NCBI GenBank assembly: GCA_013697245.1
Contig: JACCXH010000071.1
Span: forward strand, 87,145 to 151,144
Direction of reading: 5' to 3'
Source: Bacteroidota bacterium
Lineage (GTDB): Bacteria > Bacteroidota > Bacteroidia > B-17B0 > Aurantibacillaceae
DNA: 64,000 bases
The notes beneath the pieces are model-generated. The model was not told where the DNA came from, ran no database searches, and worked only from the letters and a program-made list of their open reading frames with translations. The position numbers and the translations under genes are program-made. Below, piece after piece: positions 1 to 8,821 of the stretch (positions are counted from its first letter, which is position 1; each line of letters opens with the position of its first letter).

Positions 1-357
1 ACTTCCGGTAAAGATCAAATTGAACTATTAGGCACCGGTAATGAATCGCGCGATTTTATTTTTATTGCAGATATTATTGATGCATTGGATGTTCTAATAC
101 ACAAAGCGAAATTTGACGGCGGAGTTTATAATATTGGCAGTCAACGCGAATCTTTTATTCAACCTACAGCAAAAATATTTGCAAAGATCTGTAATTATAA
201 AGGAGAAATTAAATTCACCCAAAAACAATTTGACGGCTATCCCCTTAATTGGGAAGCAGATATTAGTAAGTTAAGATCTATTGGATTTTTCCCTAAAACA
301 AAACTTGAAGAGGGATTAAAAGTATATTTTAACTGGATACAAAATAATAAAGCTTAA
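1..357 (+). CDS. NAD-dependent epimerase/dehydratase, C-terminal part (5' end outside window)
   Basis: The reading frame is open from base 1, so the gene starts upstream of the window. The visible 118 codons contain RDFIFIADI near the start and a YNIGS motif, as in the C-terminal half of extended short-chain dehydrogenase/reductase (SDR) nucleotide-sugar epimerases and dehydratases. The Rossmann glycine motif and the YxxxK catalytic pair would lie in the missing part, so the exact reaction (4-epimerase, 4,6-dehydratase or reductase) cannot be told. The stop codon touches the ATG of the next glycosyltransferase, which places it as the first visible gene of the polysaccharide operon. It probably makes an activated sugar for that pathway. 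Confidence 0.8.
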   Translation, partial: TSGKDQIELLGTGNESRDFIFIADIIDALDVLIHKAKFDGGVYNIGSQRESFIQPTAKIFAKICNYKGEIKFTQKQFDGYPLNWEADISKLRSIGFFPKTKLEEGLKVYFNWIQNNKA

Positions 358-1464
358 ATGAGAATAGGAATAATACTTACAGGCGATTATAGCTGGGCTG
401 GCGGAGTATATTATTCCCTCAACATCATAAAACTACTTCATACCATTTCGCTAACAGAAAAATTAACTATTGTAGTTATAGTTAATTCAGGCACACCGGA
501 AGAATTAATAAACGAATTGCCCAAAGAAAATATTGAACTTTCTTACCTTGATAAAAGATCTTTTATTTACAGGCTTTGGCACAAATTAAAGAACGATCGC
601 TTTGTTGCAGATATAAATGCCTTAAACCTTGATGTTATTTATCCCTTGATAGCTTACGCTCCCTCGCACTCTAAACTTAACTGCAAAGCTTTTTATTGGA
701 TGTATGATCTTCAGCATAAATTTTTACCGGAACTTTTTTCTACTGAAGAAATAAAAAGCAGAGATAAAATGTTTGAAGACATGGCCGCAAATTCCAGCGC
801 TATTGTTTTTTCGAGTCACGATTCTAAAGGGCATTTTGAAAAGTTCTTTGCAAACAGCAAAGCCAACAAACTTGTCTATAATTTTGTTTCGCTAATTGAT
901 CGTGGAGTTAATGAAGCCGTAACTAAATCATTTAACCTGCCTTCTGCTTACTTTATTGTTTGCAATCAATTTTGGCCACATAAAAATCATATGGTGGTTC
1001 TTAAGGCGCTTGACCATTTGATAAAGGAAAAAAAGAAAATACACATTGTTTTTACCGGGCGGTTTGATGATATACGGAACAAAAAATATGTTGATGAATT
1101 AAAAGGATTTATTGCAGAAAAACAATTAAGCAATTATATTACCTTGACAGGTTTTATTTCAAGAAAAGACCAAATAAGTTTGATAAAGAATGCTAAGGCA
1201 GTTTTACAACCCAGTTTTTTTGAAGGCTGGAGTACAGTTGTTGAAGACGCAAAAGCCTTAAATAAATTTTTAATTATCTCAGAAATTAGTGTTAATCGCG
1301 AGCAGGTAAAAACTAATGTTTTGTTCTTTAAACCAGAGGATCATTTGCAACTTTCAAATCATTTGAGTAAATTAACTGATGATGAAACAAATGGTATTCA
1401 GTTCAACTATGCACAGAATATTGAACAGTCTAAACAAGACCTCATTAAGTTATTTAATATTTAG
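358..1464 (+). CDS. glycosyltransferase family 4 (GT4/GT-B fold)
   Basis: This 368-aa protein looks like a retaining GT-B glycosyltransferase that would transfer a sugar from a nucleotide donor to a growing surface glycan. The N-terminus has a glycine-containing GDYSWAGGV segment, as in the acceptor domain of the family. The C-terminal donor domain has NQFWPHKNH (about residues 203-211), a TGF segment, and FFEGWSTVVED with the two acidic residues E289 and E296 typical of GT4. There is no signal peptide or membrane segment, so it should act at the cytoplasmic face. The ATG follows the preceding stop codon with no gap. Donor and acceptor cannot be deduced. Confidence 0.85.
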   Translation: MRIGIILTGDYSWAGGVYYSLNIIKLLHTISLTEKLTIVVIVNSGTPEELINELPKENIELSYLDKRSFIYRLWHKLKNDRFVADINALNLDVIYPLIAYAPSHSKLNCKAFYWMYDLQHKFLPELFSTEEIKSRDKMFEDMAANSSAIVFSSHDSKGHFEKFFANSKANKLVYNFVSLIDRGVNEAVTKSFNLPSAYFIVCNQFWPHKNHMVVLKALDHLIKEKKKIHIVFTGRFDDIRNKKYVDELKGFIAEKQLSNYITLTGFISRKDQISLIKNAKAVLQPSFFEGWSTVVEDAKALNKFLIISEISVNREQVKTNVLFFKPEDHLQLSNHLSKLTDDETNGIQFNYAQNIEQSKQDLIKLFNI

Positions 1465-1467
1465 TTC

Positions 1468-2508
1468 ATGCAGGCCGACCTATTAAAAATATTTTACGAT
1501 GAAACTATTATAAACAATCGTTTACCTGTAAATTTCAGGGAAAAAGATTCTGCAATTTTCGGAAGTGCAAAAACCATCAAAGTACCTCAAAGTGGTTTAT
1601 TCCTGTTTAAAGATGTTCGCGTAACCGATCTTGGCATACTTTATAAAAACATGCAGGTCTTAAAAGAGAATATTATTTGCTATGATATTGACTTTAAAAT
1701 TTACCGATTTAAATACTTTTTAAAAGCATTTTTAAAATTTAAGAAGTTAGATTTTAAAGGGAATAAAGCCATTTTACTTTTTGATAATTATAGTGGCCCT
1801 AACGGTTTTGCGCACTGGATATGTGATGGCTTAACCCGCTTTGCAGAAATAAATGATACTTTACATGACTATACTGTAATTGTACCGGCTTATTTTAAAG
1901 ACCAAGGAATATATTTCGAAACTTTAAAACTTTTCAATATTTCGTCCATTCATTACCTTGAAAAGGACACGCTTACTCATTTTAAAGAGCTCTATTTCCC
2001 TTCGCCTATTGGCGAAACAGGTAATTTTCATCCAACTAATCTTGATAAACTAAGAACCATTGTTAGCACAATGCTTAATTTAAATACAGCGGCAACAAAA
2101 AATATCTATATCAGCCGGGCAAAAGCAAAAAGAAGATTTATAAAAAATGAAAAGGACGTTTTAAAGGTATTAAGCAAATATGATTTTGAGATCTATTACC
2201 TTGAAGACCATACTTTTTCAGAACAAATTAAAATAGTGAATAGTGCTGCTAATATCATTAGCATTCACGGTGCTGCGCTTGCGCTACTGGCATTTGCAAA
2301 AGAAGGCGCTTCAGTTATGGAACTAAGGAGTAAGAGCGATGATATAAATAACATGTATTATATTCTGGCAAACGCAAGTAAGCTCAATTATTATTATTTA
2401 AATTGCTTAAGTATCTTTAAAACAAATACAGGTAATAATTTTGATTTGGCAGTGGATATTACAGAACTTGAAGAAAACGTAAAACAAATGGTTTTAAAAG
2501 CGAAATGA
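1468..2508 (+). CDS. glycosyltransferase family 61-like protein (DUF563)
   Basis: This 346-aa protein resembles GT61 glycosyltransferases. It has the central FAHWICDGLTRF segment, a later IYISRAKAKRR segment, and the signature region IISIHGAALALLAFAKEG near residue 265, where family members carry a conserved HGA. In bacteria such proteins decorate capsular or O-antigen glycans. The ATG lies 3 nt after the previous stop, and the last bases overlap the next gene by 4 nt (ATGA), which indicates translational coupling. The specific sugar is unknown. The family assignment rests on the HGA region and general layout. Confidence 0.75.
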   Translation: MQADLLKIFYDETIINNRLPVNFREKDSAIFGSAKTIKVPQSGLFLFKDVRVTDLGILYKNMQVLKENIICYDIDFKIYRFKYFLKAFLKFKKLDFKGNKAILLFDNYSGPNGFAHWICDGLTRFAEINDTLHDYTVIVPAYFKDQGIYFETLKLFNISSIHYLEKDTLTHFKELYFPSPIGETGNFHPTNLDKLRTIVSTMLNLNTAATKNIYISRAKAKRRFIKNEKDVLKVLSKYDFEIYYLEDHTFSEQIKIVNSAANIISIHGAALALLAFAKEGASVMELRSKSDDINNMYYILANASKLNYYYLNCLSIFKTNTGNNFDLAVDITELEENVKQMVLKAK

Positions 2509-3323
2509 TAATTATTTCTAATAAGCCGGGGCAACTAGGAAACCTTTTATTTATCTATGCTAATTTTTTGGCTTATAGTCTAGAAACCTCTGTATTACTT
2601 GCAAATCCTGCTTTTTACCCTTACCGTTCTTATTTTAAAAGTACAGCCGGCTTTTTTATCAATAAAATAACTTACACATTTTGTTATGTTATAGCTAGGG
2701 TTTTATTTAAACTAAAAATTAAAACCAAACTCATAAGTGCTATTACACTGGATTGGGGCGAAACAGTTGAGCTGGAAAATGCCCCACTACTAAAAAGTAA
2801 ATTATGTTTTGCGCAAGGCTGGTTATTCCGCTCAGACACGCTTATGAAAAAACACAAACAAAAGATAGTTGATTTTTTTGAGCCTAACGAATTATTTAAA
2901 GCTAAGATAAACTCCTTTTTTAAAAACAACAAAATTGAAAATGATCTTATTATTGGCATTCATATCAGGCAAGGCGATTACAAAACATTTGAAAACGGAA
3001 AATATTATTATTCCACCGAGCAATATTTAGAAATTATTAAAAAACTCGCTTCTTTATTCGAAACAAAACAACCTCATTTCCTTATTTGTTCTAACGAAAC
3101 GGTTAATATAAACGAAGAAAGCATAAAAGGTCTTAAAATTACCTTTGCGCCCGGGCATGAACTGATGGATATGTATTGTTTGGCAAAATGTAATTATATT
3201 GCTGGACCTCCAAGTACTTATAGTATGTGGGCCTCTTTTTATGGTAACGTTCCACTATATATGATAGAGGATACAAATAGAGAAATTGGAATTGATGATT
3301 TTAAAATAAATTTATCTGCTTAA
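2505..3323 (+). CDS. alpha-1,2-fucosyltransferase-like protein (GT11-like)
   Basis: This 272-aa protein begins with GQLGNLLFIYAN (residues 9-20), close to the GxGNQLFxYA opening of GT11 fucosyltransferases. It carries HIRQGDY at 153-159, matching the HxRRxDY GDP-fucose binding motif. A further segment, GPPSTYSMWASFYG, corresponds to the conserved SxFSxWGA-like region near the C-terminus. The likely reaction is transfer of fucose (or a related GDP-sugar) onto the glycan. It overlaps the preceding gene by 4 nt. The second arginine of the HxRRGD motif is glutamine here, so the donor is less certain than the fold. Confidence 0.7.
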   Translation: MIIISNKPGQLGNLLFIYANFLAYSLETSVLLANPAFYPYRSYFKSTAGFFINKITYTFCYVIARVLFKLKIKTKLISAITLDWGETVELENAPLLKSKLCFAQGWLFRSDTLMKKHKQKIVDFFEPNELFKAKINSFFKNNKIENDLIIGIHIRQGDYKTFENGKYYYSTEQYLEIIKKLASLFETKQPHFLICSNETVNINEESIKGLKITFAPGHELMDMYCLAKCNYIAGPPSTYSMWASFYGNVPLYMIEDTNREIGIDDFKINLSA

Positions 3324-3331
3324 TAAAAATT

Positions 3332-4120
3332 ATGGTAAAAAATTATTTCAGGATATTATTTGAACTTTTTAAAGAAAAAGTAAGGCCTTCCGTACATCCT
3401 CAAATATATAAGCACAATAAAGCGCTTTTTATGGAAAGAAAAGAATTCTATGCAACTTTTCTTTCGGCAAACGACCTGGTTTTTGATGTTGGCGCCAATT
3501 TAGGGAACAGGGTTGAAGTATTTTTAAGTTTAAAGAATAAAGTAATCGCTGTTGAACCGCAAAGCTATTGTTTTACATTTTTAAAAATAAAGTTTGGAAA
3601 TAAGATCTCTTTGCAAAAAATAGCTTTAGGTTCTAAAAAAGATAAGCTTACTATGTATATCAATTCGCACTCATCTACCATCTCATCTTTATCAAAAGAC
3701 TGGATAAATGTTATGAAAAATACGAGGTTTAAAAACCAGGAATGGAATGAGAAGGAAGAAGTTTTGGTAGATACTTTAGATGCACTTATATTACAATATG
3801 GTACACCAAGGTTCATAAAAATTGATGTGGAAGGATTTGAAGCAGATGTTTTAAAAGGGCTTAGTAAACCAGTGCCTTTTCTTTCTTTCGAATATTCAAC
3901 GCCCGAACAAGCAGAACGCCTGTACGAATGTCTTGAGATCATAAATCAGCTCGATCCTAACTACCTTTACAATTATAGCGCCGGCGAAAAGAACAGGTTT
4001 GTGCTCGATAATTGGCTTACTATAGCAGATTTTAAAAACCTTATTGCTAAAAATATGAATGTTTTAGAGGGCTTTGGAGACATTTATGCAAGAACACAAG
4101 AAAGCCGCCTTAACAAATAA
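3332..4120 (+). CDS. FkbM family SAM-dependent methyltransferase (first of three)
   Basis: This 262-aa protein has the class I methyltransferase motif I VFDVGANLGNRVE, a VIAVEP motif II, and the FkbM hallmark IKIDVEGFEADVLKGL near residue 165. FkbM enzymes O-methylate sugars or polyketides. In a glycan locus the expected role is methylation of hydroxyls on a surface polysaccharide, at the cytoplasmic side. It is followed by a 92-nt gap and then two further FkbM-type genes with diverged sequence, so each probably modifies a different position or sugar. No signal peptide is visible. Confidence 0.8.
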   Translation: MVKNYFRILFELFKEKVRPSVHPQIYKHNKALFMERKEFYATFLSANDLVFDVGANLGNRVEVFLSLKNKVIAVEPQSYCFTFLKIKFGNKISLQKIALGSKKDKLTMYINSHSSTISSLSKDWINVMKNTRFKNQEWNEKEEVLVDTLDALILQYGTPRFIKIDVEGFEADVLKGLSKPVPFLSFEYSTPEQAERLYECLEIINQLDPNYLYNYSAGEKNRFVLDNWLTIADFKNLIAKNMNVLEGFGDIYARTQESRLNK

Positions 4121-4212
4121 TTAAAGAATTGAGGCTCATAATTTTTCATTAATCTTACTGATGGTAATAAATTTGTTGTTAAATTAGACATTGTAACAAG
4201 TAATAGTTAATA

Positions 4213-4965
4213 ATGAAAGGCTTTATTCTACGTTTATTACAATCATTAGTGTCCAAGCCATGGCTTTTTCTTAAAATCAAAGACACGATTTTTTGCAGTT
4301 CAGCCGAACATTTTTTTCGTTTAACAAAATACGCCCACACAAACTATTCACACGCTTTGCATTTCCCTATTTTGGATATTGGTGCTGCAAATGGAGAATC
4401 TGCAGCCTACCTTAGTAAAAACTTTGTAAACACTCCTATTATTGCCTATGAGCCCTTCTTAAAAATGTTTCACATTGCTCAAAAAACAAATCTTGGTAAT
4501 AAAAATGTTATTATTAAAAATCTTGCCTTATATGATTCAATTGGTAAAAAAGAATTAAATATAACGGCCAACTTTGTATCCTCTTCCATTAATGAATTAA
4601 ATGCGGCAGAAATAAACGAACAACCCGGCGAACAGAAAAAAAAATTCGAATTACTCGAAAAACAAGAAATAAATACTTCAACACTTGATGAAGAAACAAA
4701 AGATCTTAAAGAGATTCTTTTAATAAAATTAGATACACAAGGCAGTGAATTAAATATTTTAAAAAGCGGGATTGAAACCTTAAAAAAAACACATTTAATA
4801 CTGATAGAGATGAGCAACCATCATATGTACAAGAAAGGTTGCCAATATTACGAAGTTGACCAGTTTTTGCGGAATAATAATTTTAAGCTCATAGATATTA
4901 TTGTTGTTTACAGGCCAGAAGGTGTGACCATGGAGTATGACGCGATTTATGAAAAAGTTAAGTAG
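4213..4965 (+). CDS. FkbM family SAM-dependent methyltransferase (second of three)
   Basis: This 250-aa protein has motif I ILDIGAANGESAAYL and the FkbM segment LIKLDTQGSELNILKSG. The DxQGxE variant is common in this family in place of DVEGxE. It is clearly a paralogue at fold level of the genes on either side, but not a recent duplicate, as motifs and spacing differ. The likely role is O-methylation of a sugar in the surface glycan. The preceding 92 nt contain no clear promoter or terminator, so it is probably co-transcribed with the upstream genes. Confidence 0.78.
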   Translation: MKGFILRLLQSLVSKPWLFLKIKDTIFCSSAEHFFRLTKYAHTNYSHALHFPILDIGAANGESAAYLSKNFVNTPIIAYEPFLKMFHIAQKTNLGNKNVIIKNLALYDSIGKKELNITANFVSSSINELNAAEINEQPGEQKKKFELLEKQEINTSTLDEETKDLKEILLIKLDTQGSELNILKSGIETLKKTHLILIEMSNHHMYKKGCQYYEVDQFLRNNNFKLIDIIVVYRPEGVTMEYDAIYEKVK

Positions 4966-4986
4966 TTCTCTAAAAAATAAAGATAC

Positions 4987-5706
4987 GTGTCGTTAACTGA
5001 TAACATAAAAAAAATGCTTAGGAAAGCCATTTTAGGGGTTGACCTTTCAAATTATTTCTTTTCCCAGGGAGGTGAGGATGCCATTCTACAAAATATATTT
5101 CGTAAACAACTTGATCAAAAACAAAAAGGTTTTTTTGTGGATGTTGGCGCGTTTCATCCTTACAAGGATTCAAACACTTATCTTTTTTACCGTAATAGCT
5201 GGACCGGTATTAATATTGACGCTACGCCCGGCAGTATGCAAGCTTTTAATAAATTAAGGCCAAACGATATTAATTTGGAATGCGGAGTTGGTGAAGTTGA
5301 ACAGGAAGTAAATTATTTTATCATCTCAGATAATTCAACCATGAACTCATTCTCAAAAGAAAATTTAGTTGAGAATGGTATGTTTAAAGAAGTAACTAAA
5401 ACTATTCCGGTAAAAGTATGGCCCTTAAAAAAGATATTACAGCAATACGAATCAAAATTTTCTCAAATAGATCTTCTTAACATTGATGTGGAGGGTTTGG
5501 ATTTTGAGGTCCTTAATTCGAATGACTGGACAAAATATAAACCAAAAATTATTGCTGTAGAATTAAATATTCGATCGATTGACGATCTTTTAACACATCG
5601 CTCAGCAATCTTTTTAAAAAATTTAGGTTATATAATTGTTGCTAAAAATGTAATACTTAATAATGTGGCGACCGTTTTTTTTGCGCGTAATGACTTTAAC
5701 TACTAA
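4987..5706 (+). CDS. FkbM family SAM-dependent methyltransferase (third of three), GTG start
   Basis: This 239-aa protein begins with the FSQGGEDAILQNIF segment typical of one FkbM subgroup. It continues with FFVDVGAFHPYKDSNTYLF (motif I, variant DVGAFHP), GINIDATPGSM (motif II) and LLNIDVEGLDFEVL. The DVGAFHP subgroup is frequent in polysaccharide clusters. The start codon is GTG at 4987, 21 nt after the previous stop. No in-frame ATG gives the full domain. The presumed function is methylation of a glycan residue. Confidence 0.8.
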   Translation: MSLTDNIKKMLRKAILGVDLSNYFFSQGGEDAILQNIFRKQLDQKQKGFFVDVGAFHPYKDSNTYLFYRNSWTGINIDATPGSMQAFNKLRPNDINLECGVGEVEQEVNYFIISDNSTMNSFSKENLVENGMFKEVTKTIPVKVWPLKKILQQYESKFSQIDLLNIDVEGLDFEVLNSNDWTKYKPKIIAVELNIRSIDDLLTHRSAIFLKNLGYIIVAKNVILNNVATVFFARNDFNY

Positions 5707-5744
5707 AATTGATCTTTATCAATAGTTCTGATGCCTAATCTGTA

Positions 5745-6737
5745 ATGATAACCAACCCTAAAATATCTATTATCATTCCTACTTTAAACCAGGGGCAATT
5801 TATTGAAGAAACTATTCTGTCGATCCTTCATCAAACATATAAAAATTTTGAAATTATTGTTGTTGATGGTGGCAGCACAGACAACACTCTTGCAATTATA
5901 AAAAAGTACGAAACACAACTATTTAAATGGCTTAGCGAAAAAGATAAGGGTCAAAGTAATGCCATAAATAAAGGATTACAATTTATAACCGGAGATATTG
6001 TTACCTGGCTTAATAGTGATGATTATTATGAGTTAAATACTTTAGAACTAATTAAAAATGAATTTGTGAGCGATCCGGATCTAATGATTGTTCATGGTAA
6101 AACAAATTTGTTTGGTAATGGTATAAAAAGAAAAATAATTGGTCTTACAAAAAATATTCCTTTGCATGAATATCTCCCGTACATGCGATTCCCACAACCC
6201 TCTTCATTTCTTAAAAAAGAATTGTTTGCCACTAACATGCCAGTAAATGAAAAACTGCATTACGCCATGGATTTTGAATTAATAGCTAAGGCTATTTTAC
6301 TTGGCTCTAAAATAAAAAGAATGGATGCTTTGCTGTCGAATTATAGATTGCATGAGAATTCTAAATCAAATAATGAAATTAAATTCCTTGAGGAGTGGGC
6401 TATTGTTGTACGTAACATTTTTCTTTCTCTGGGGAAAAACTTTTTTGGAAAAAAACTTGAAGAATTGAAGTTAGTAAATACTTCCACAACAGCAAACTTT
6501 GAAATTAAAATTAATTTTAGCAACAGCGAAGTTGAAACTATTTTTTTGCAACATCTTAACCTTCACTTTCATTACAATTACAGGGCCTTTAATTATATGG
6601 CATGTGAGAAAATAAGCGCATTTTTAAAAGAAACATATCCTGATTTTTATAAGTTAAATAATTACAATAAATATAATTTTAGACGTAAATTTATTCCGAA
6701 GTTTGTTTTTACTATTTTTAGAAAACTTAAACGTTAA
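5745..6737 (+). CDS. glycosyltransferase family 2 (GT-A fold)
   Basis: This 330-aa protein has a canonical GT2 N-terminus: IIIPTLNQGQFIEETI, then IIVVDGGSTDNT with the nucleotide-binding Asp. Next come DKGQSNAINKG and the WLNSDD motif, which supplies the DxD-type metal ligand. The variable C-terminal third (after about residue 210) probably binds the acceptor. It has no membrane segment and is predicted to be a soluble inverting transferase acting on a lipid-linked glycan. It belongs to the plus-strand polysaccharide operon. The next gene is another GT2 only 3 nt away. Confidence 0.87.
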   Translation: MITNPKISIIIPTLNQGQFIEETILSILHQTYKNFEIIVVDGGSTDNTLAIIKKYETQLFKWLSEKDKGQSNAINKGLQFITGDIVTWLNSDDYYELNTLELIKNEFVSDPDLMIVHGKTNLFGNGIKRKIIGLTKNIPLHEYLPYMRFPQPSSFLKKELFATNMPVNEKLHYAMDFELIAKAILLGSKIKRMDALLSNYRLHENSKSNNEIKFLEEWAIVVRNIFLSLGKNFFGKKLEELKLVNTSTTANFEIKINFSNSEVETIFLQHLNLHFHYNYRAFNYMACEKISAFLKETYPDFYKLNNYNKYNFRRKFIPKFVFTIFRKLKR

Positions 6738-6740
6738 TTT

Positions 6741-7619
6741 ATGTTTTTTTCCATCGTAATACCTACCCATAACAGAGCTGCAATTATACAGGAAACATTG
6801 TACACGGTACTTTCTCAATCATTTAATGATTACGAGATAATTGTAGTGGATGATGGCAGTACTGATAATACAGGGGAAGTAATAAAACAATTTAAAAACT
6901 CGAAAATAAAATATTTTTATAAAGAGAATGAAGAAAGAAGTATTGCCAGAAACTTTGGAGCAGATAAGGCTGCTGGCGATTATCTTATATTTTTAGATTC
7001 GGATGATAAAATGAAAGAAGACCATCTTTTATCTATTTATGAATTTGTTCAAAAACAAAAATCTATTCCAAAATTTATATTTGCCGGCTACATTATACTC
7101 AATCCCGATAAAAGTCCTTTGTATGAATATGGCGTTGGCGGTTTCTTTCCGGCAACTAAATTATTTTATGGAAACTTTTTAGGCTGTAGTTCTATTATCG
7201 TTGAAAAGGATCTTTTTAAGAAATATTATTTCAATATACATAAGGGATTAATACTTTTTGAAGATTGGGAGTTATGGCTACGTATCATTGCAGAAAATAA
7301 ATTGTATTGCTTTCCGGGTAAATCAATAGTAATGATCAATCATGGCGGGCGTAGCGTTTTAAATTATGGCGCTATGCAAATAAATGATAAGATCTTACAC
7401 TTTAAAAATCACATCCTCAAAACTTCAAGGGTGATCAAAAACTCCTTTTTTCACCGAAGCACTTTTTTAATGGGTATTTATTCATACGCAGCGCTTCACA
7501 TTGCTATGACCAAAAAAAACCCGATGATCGCATTTAAATACCTTTGTTTAAGTCTGATCAATAATCCAATGATACTTTTTAAGCGCAGATTTTTTGGTGT
7601 TATAAAGCATTTATTTTGA
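6741..7619 (+). CDS. glycosyltransferase family 2 (GT-A fold)
   Basis: This 292-aa protein has FSIVIPTHNRAAIIQET, EIIVVDDGSTDNT and YLIFLDSDD, the three N-terminal hallmarks of GT2 enzymes. A downstream FEDWELWLRI supplies the usual ED pair of the acceptor or catalytic region. It is distinct from the neighbouring GT2 (T-H-N-R versus T-L-N-Q opening) and so probably adds a different sugar. Its TGA stop overlaps the TTG start of the next gene. Confidence 0.87.
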   Translation: MFFSIVIPTHNRAAIIQETLYTVLSQSFNDYEIIVVDDGSTDNTGEVIKQFKNSKIKYFYKENEERSIARNFGADKAAGDYLIFLDSDDKMKEDHLLSIYEFVQKQKSIPKFIFAGYIILNPDKSPLYEYGVGGFFPATKLFYGNFLGCSSIIVEKDLFKKYYFNIHKGLILFEDWELWLRIIAENKLYCFPGKSIVMINHGGRSVLNYGAMQINDKILHFKNHILKTSRVIKNSFFHRSTFLMGIYSYAALHIAMTKKNPMIAFKYLCLSLINNPMILFKRRFFGVIKHLF

Positions 7620-8821
7620 GCAGAACTAAAAATATACTGGTTATTACTTATTGGGGATTTAACAGTTCTATATTACAATCCTATGCCTTGCCTTATATCA
7701 GGCTGATTAAAAAAAATTTGAGTTCTAATAGTAAAATATTACTTTTTACTTTAACTCCACGGTCTAGAAATGCCACTAAGGATTATTTAAAAGCAAAGGA
7801 AGATTTTAATAAAGAAGGTATTACACTTATAAATTTTAATTATTCTCCATTTGGTTTTATAATGGGTTTAAAATTTATTTATATATTTTTTTCTCTTATT
7901 TTTTTGACAATAAGTAACCGGATAAATTATATTCATGCCTGGTGCACTCCTGGCGGAGCAATAGGTTATATTGTTTCTATCTTCACAGGCAAACCGCTAA
8001 TATTAGATAGTTTCGAGCCTCATGCGCAATCGATGGTGGAAACCAAAACCTGGAAAAAAGATGGTTTTATGTTTAAGATTTTATTTAAACTTGAAAAACT
8101 TCAGTTAAAAAGAGCCGTTAACGTAATTTGTGCTGCTGAAGGGATGATAGCTTATTCGCAAAAAGTATATGGCCTTGTAAAACCAAAATATTATGTGAAG
8201 CCGGCCTGTGTTGATCTTGACTTATTTTCAAAAAAAGAAAAAGATCTTTCTTTGGTTAAGGAACTTGGTCAAAGTTCCCGTGTTTGTATTTACATTGGCA
8301 AGTTTGGCGATATTTATTTATCGCAGGAAGTATTTGATTTTTTTAAAGTAGCCTCCTCTTATTGGGGCGAAAAATTTAAAGTGTTATTATTAACCAATCA
8401 TTCTGATGAAGAAGTGAACAGTTTTTGCGAGAGTTCGGGCTTAAACAATAAAGTGATCATTAAACTTTTTGTGGAGCATAAATTCGTACCGCAATATCTT
8501 TCACTTGCTGATTTTGGTATATGTCCGGTTAAATCGGTGCCAACCAAAGAATATTGTACACCTATAAAAAATGCCGAGTATTGGGCTATGGGGCTGCCGG
8601 TTGTTATTACTAAAAATATTTCTACTGACAGTGCTTTAATACATGACAATAATATAGGTTATGTTCTTAATGAGCTTAATAATGAAGAATATACCAATGC
8701 CGTAAAAAAAATAGATTCATTATTACAGGACAAAACACTTGAAAACAAGATCAGAAAAATTGCAGAAACTCACCGAAACTATTCTATTGCGGAAAACATT
8801 TACCATTCTATTTATTCTTGA
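7616..8821 (+). CDS. glycosyltransferase family 4-like, TTG start
   Basis: This 401-aa protein has a GT-B type layout: a long N-terminal acceptor domain with a hydrophobic stretch (about residues 80-100), then a donor domain with VCIYIGKFGD and KNAEYWAMGLPVVIT near the C-terminus. This matches the E-containing donor helix of GT4 enzymes. The start is TTG at 7616, overlapping the preceding TGA by 4 nt. No upstream ATG exists in this frame without deeper overlap. The last 14 nt overlap the end of the convergent membrane-protein gene. It is probably the last transferase of the operon. Confidence 0.78.
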   Translation: MSRTKNILVITYWGFNSSILQSYALPYIRLIKKNLSSNSKILLFTLTPRSRNATKDYLKAKEDFNKEGITLINFNYSPFGFIMGLKFIYIFFSLIFLTISNRINYIHAWCTPGGAIGYIVSIFTGKPLILDSFEPHAQSMVETKTWKKDGFMFKILFKLEKLQLKRAVNVICAAEGMIAYSQKVYGLVKPKYYVKPACVDLDLFSKKEKDLSLVKELGQSSRVCIYIGKFGDIYLSQEVFDFFKVASSYWGEKFKVLLLTNHSDEEVNSFCESSGLNNKVIIKLFVEHKFVPQYLSLADFGICPVKSVPTKEYCTPIKNAEYWAMGLPVVITKNISTDSALIHDNNIGYVLNELNNEEYTNAVKKIDSLLQDKTLENKIRKIAETHRNYSIAENIYHSIYS

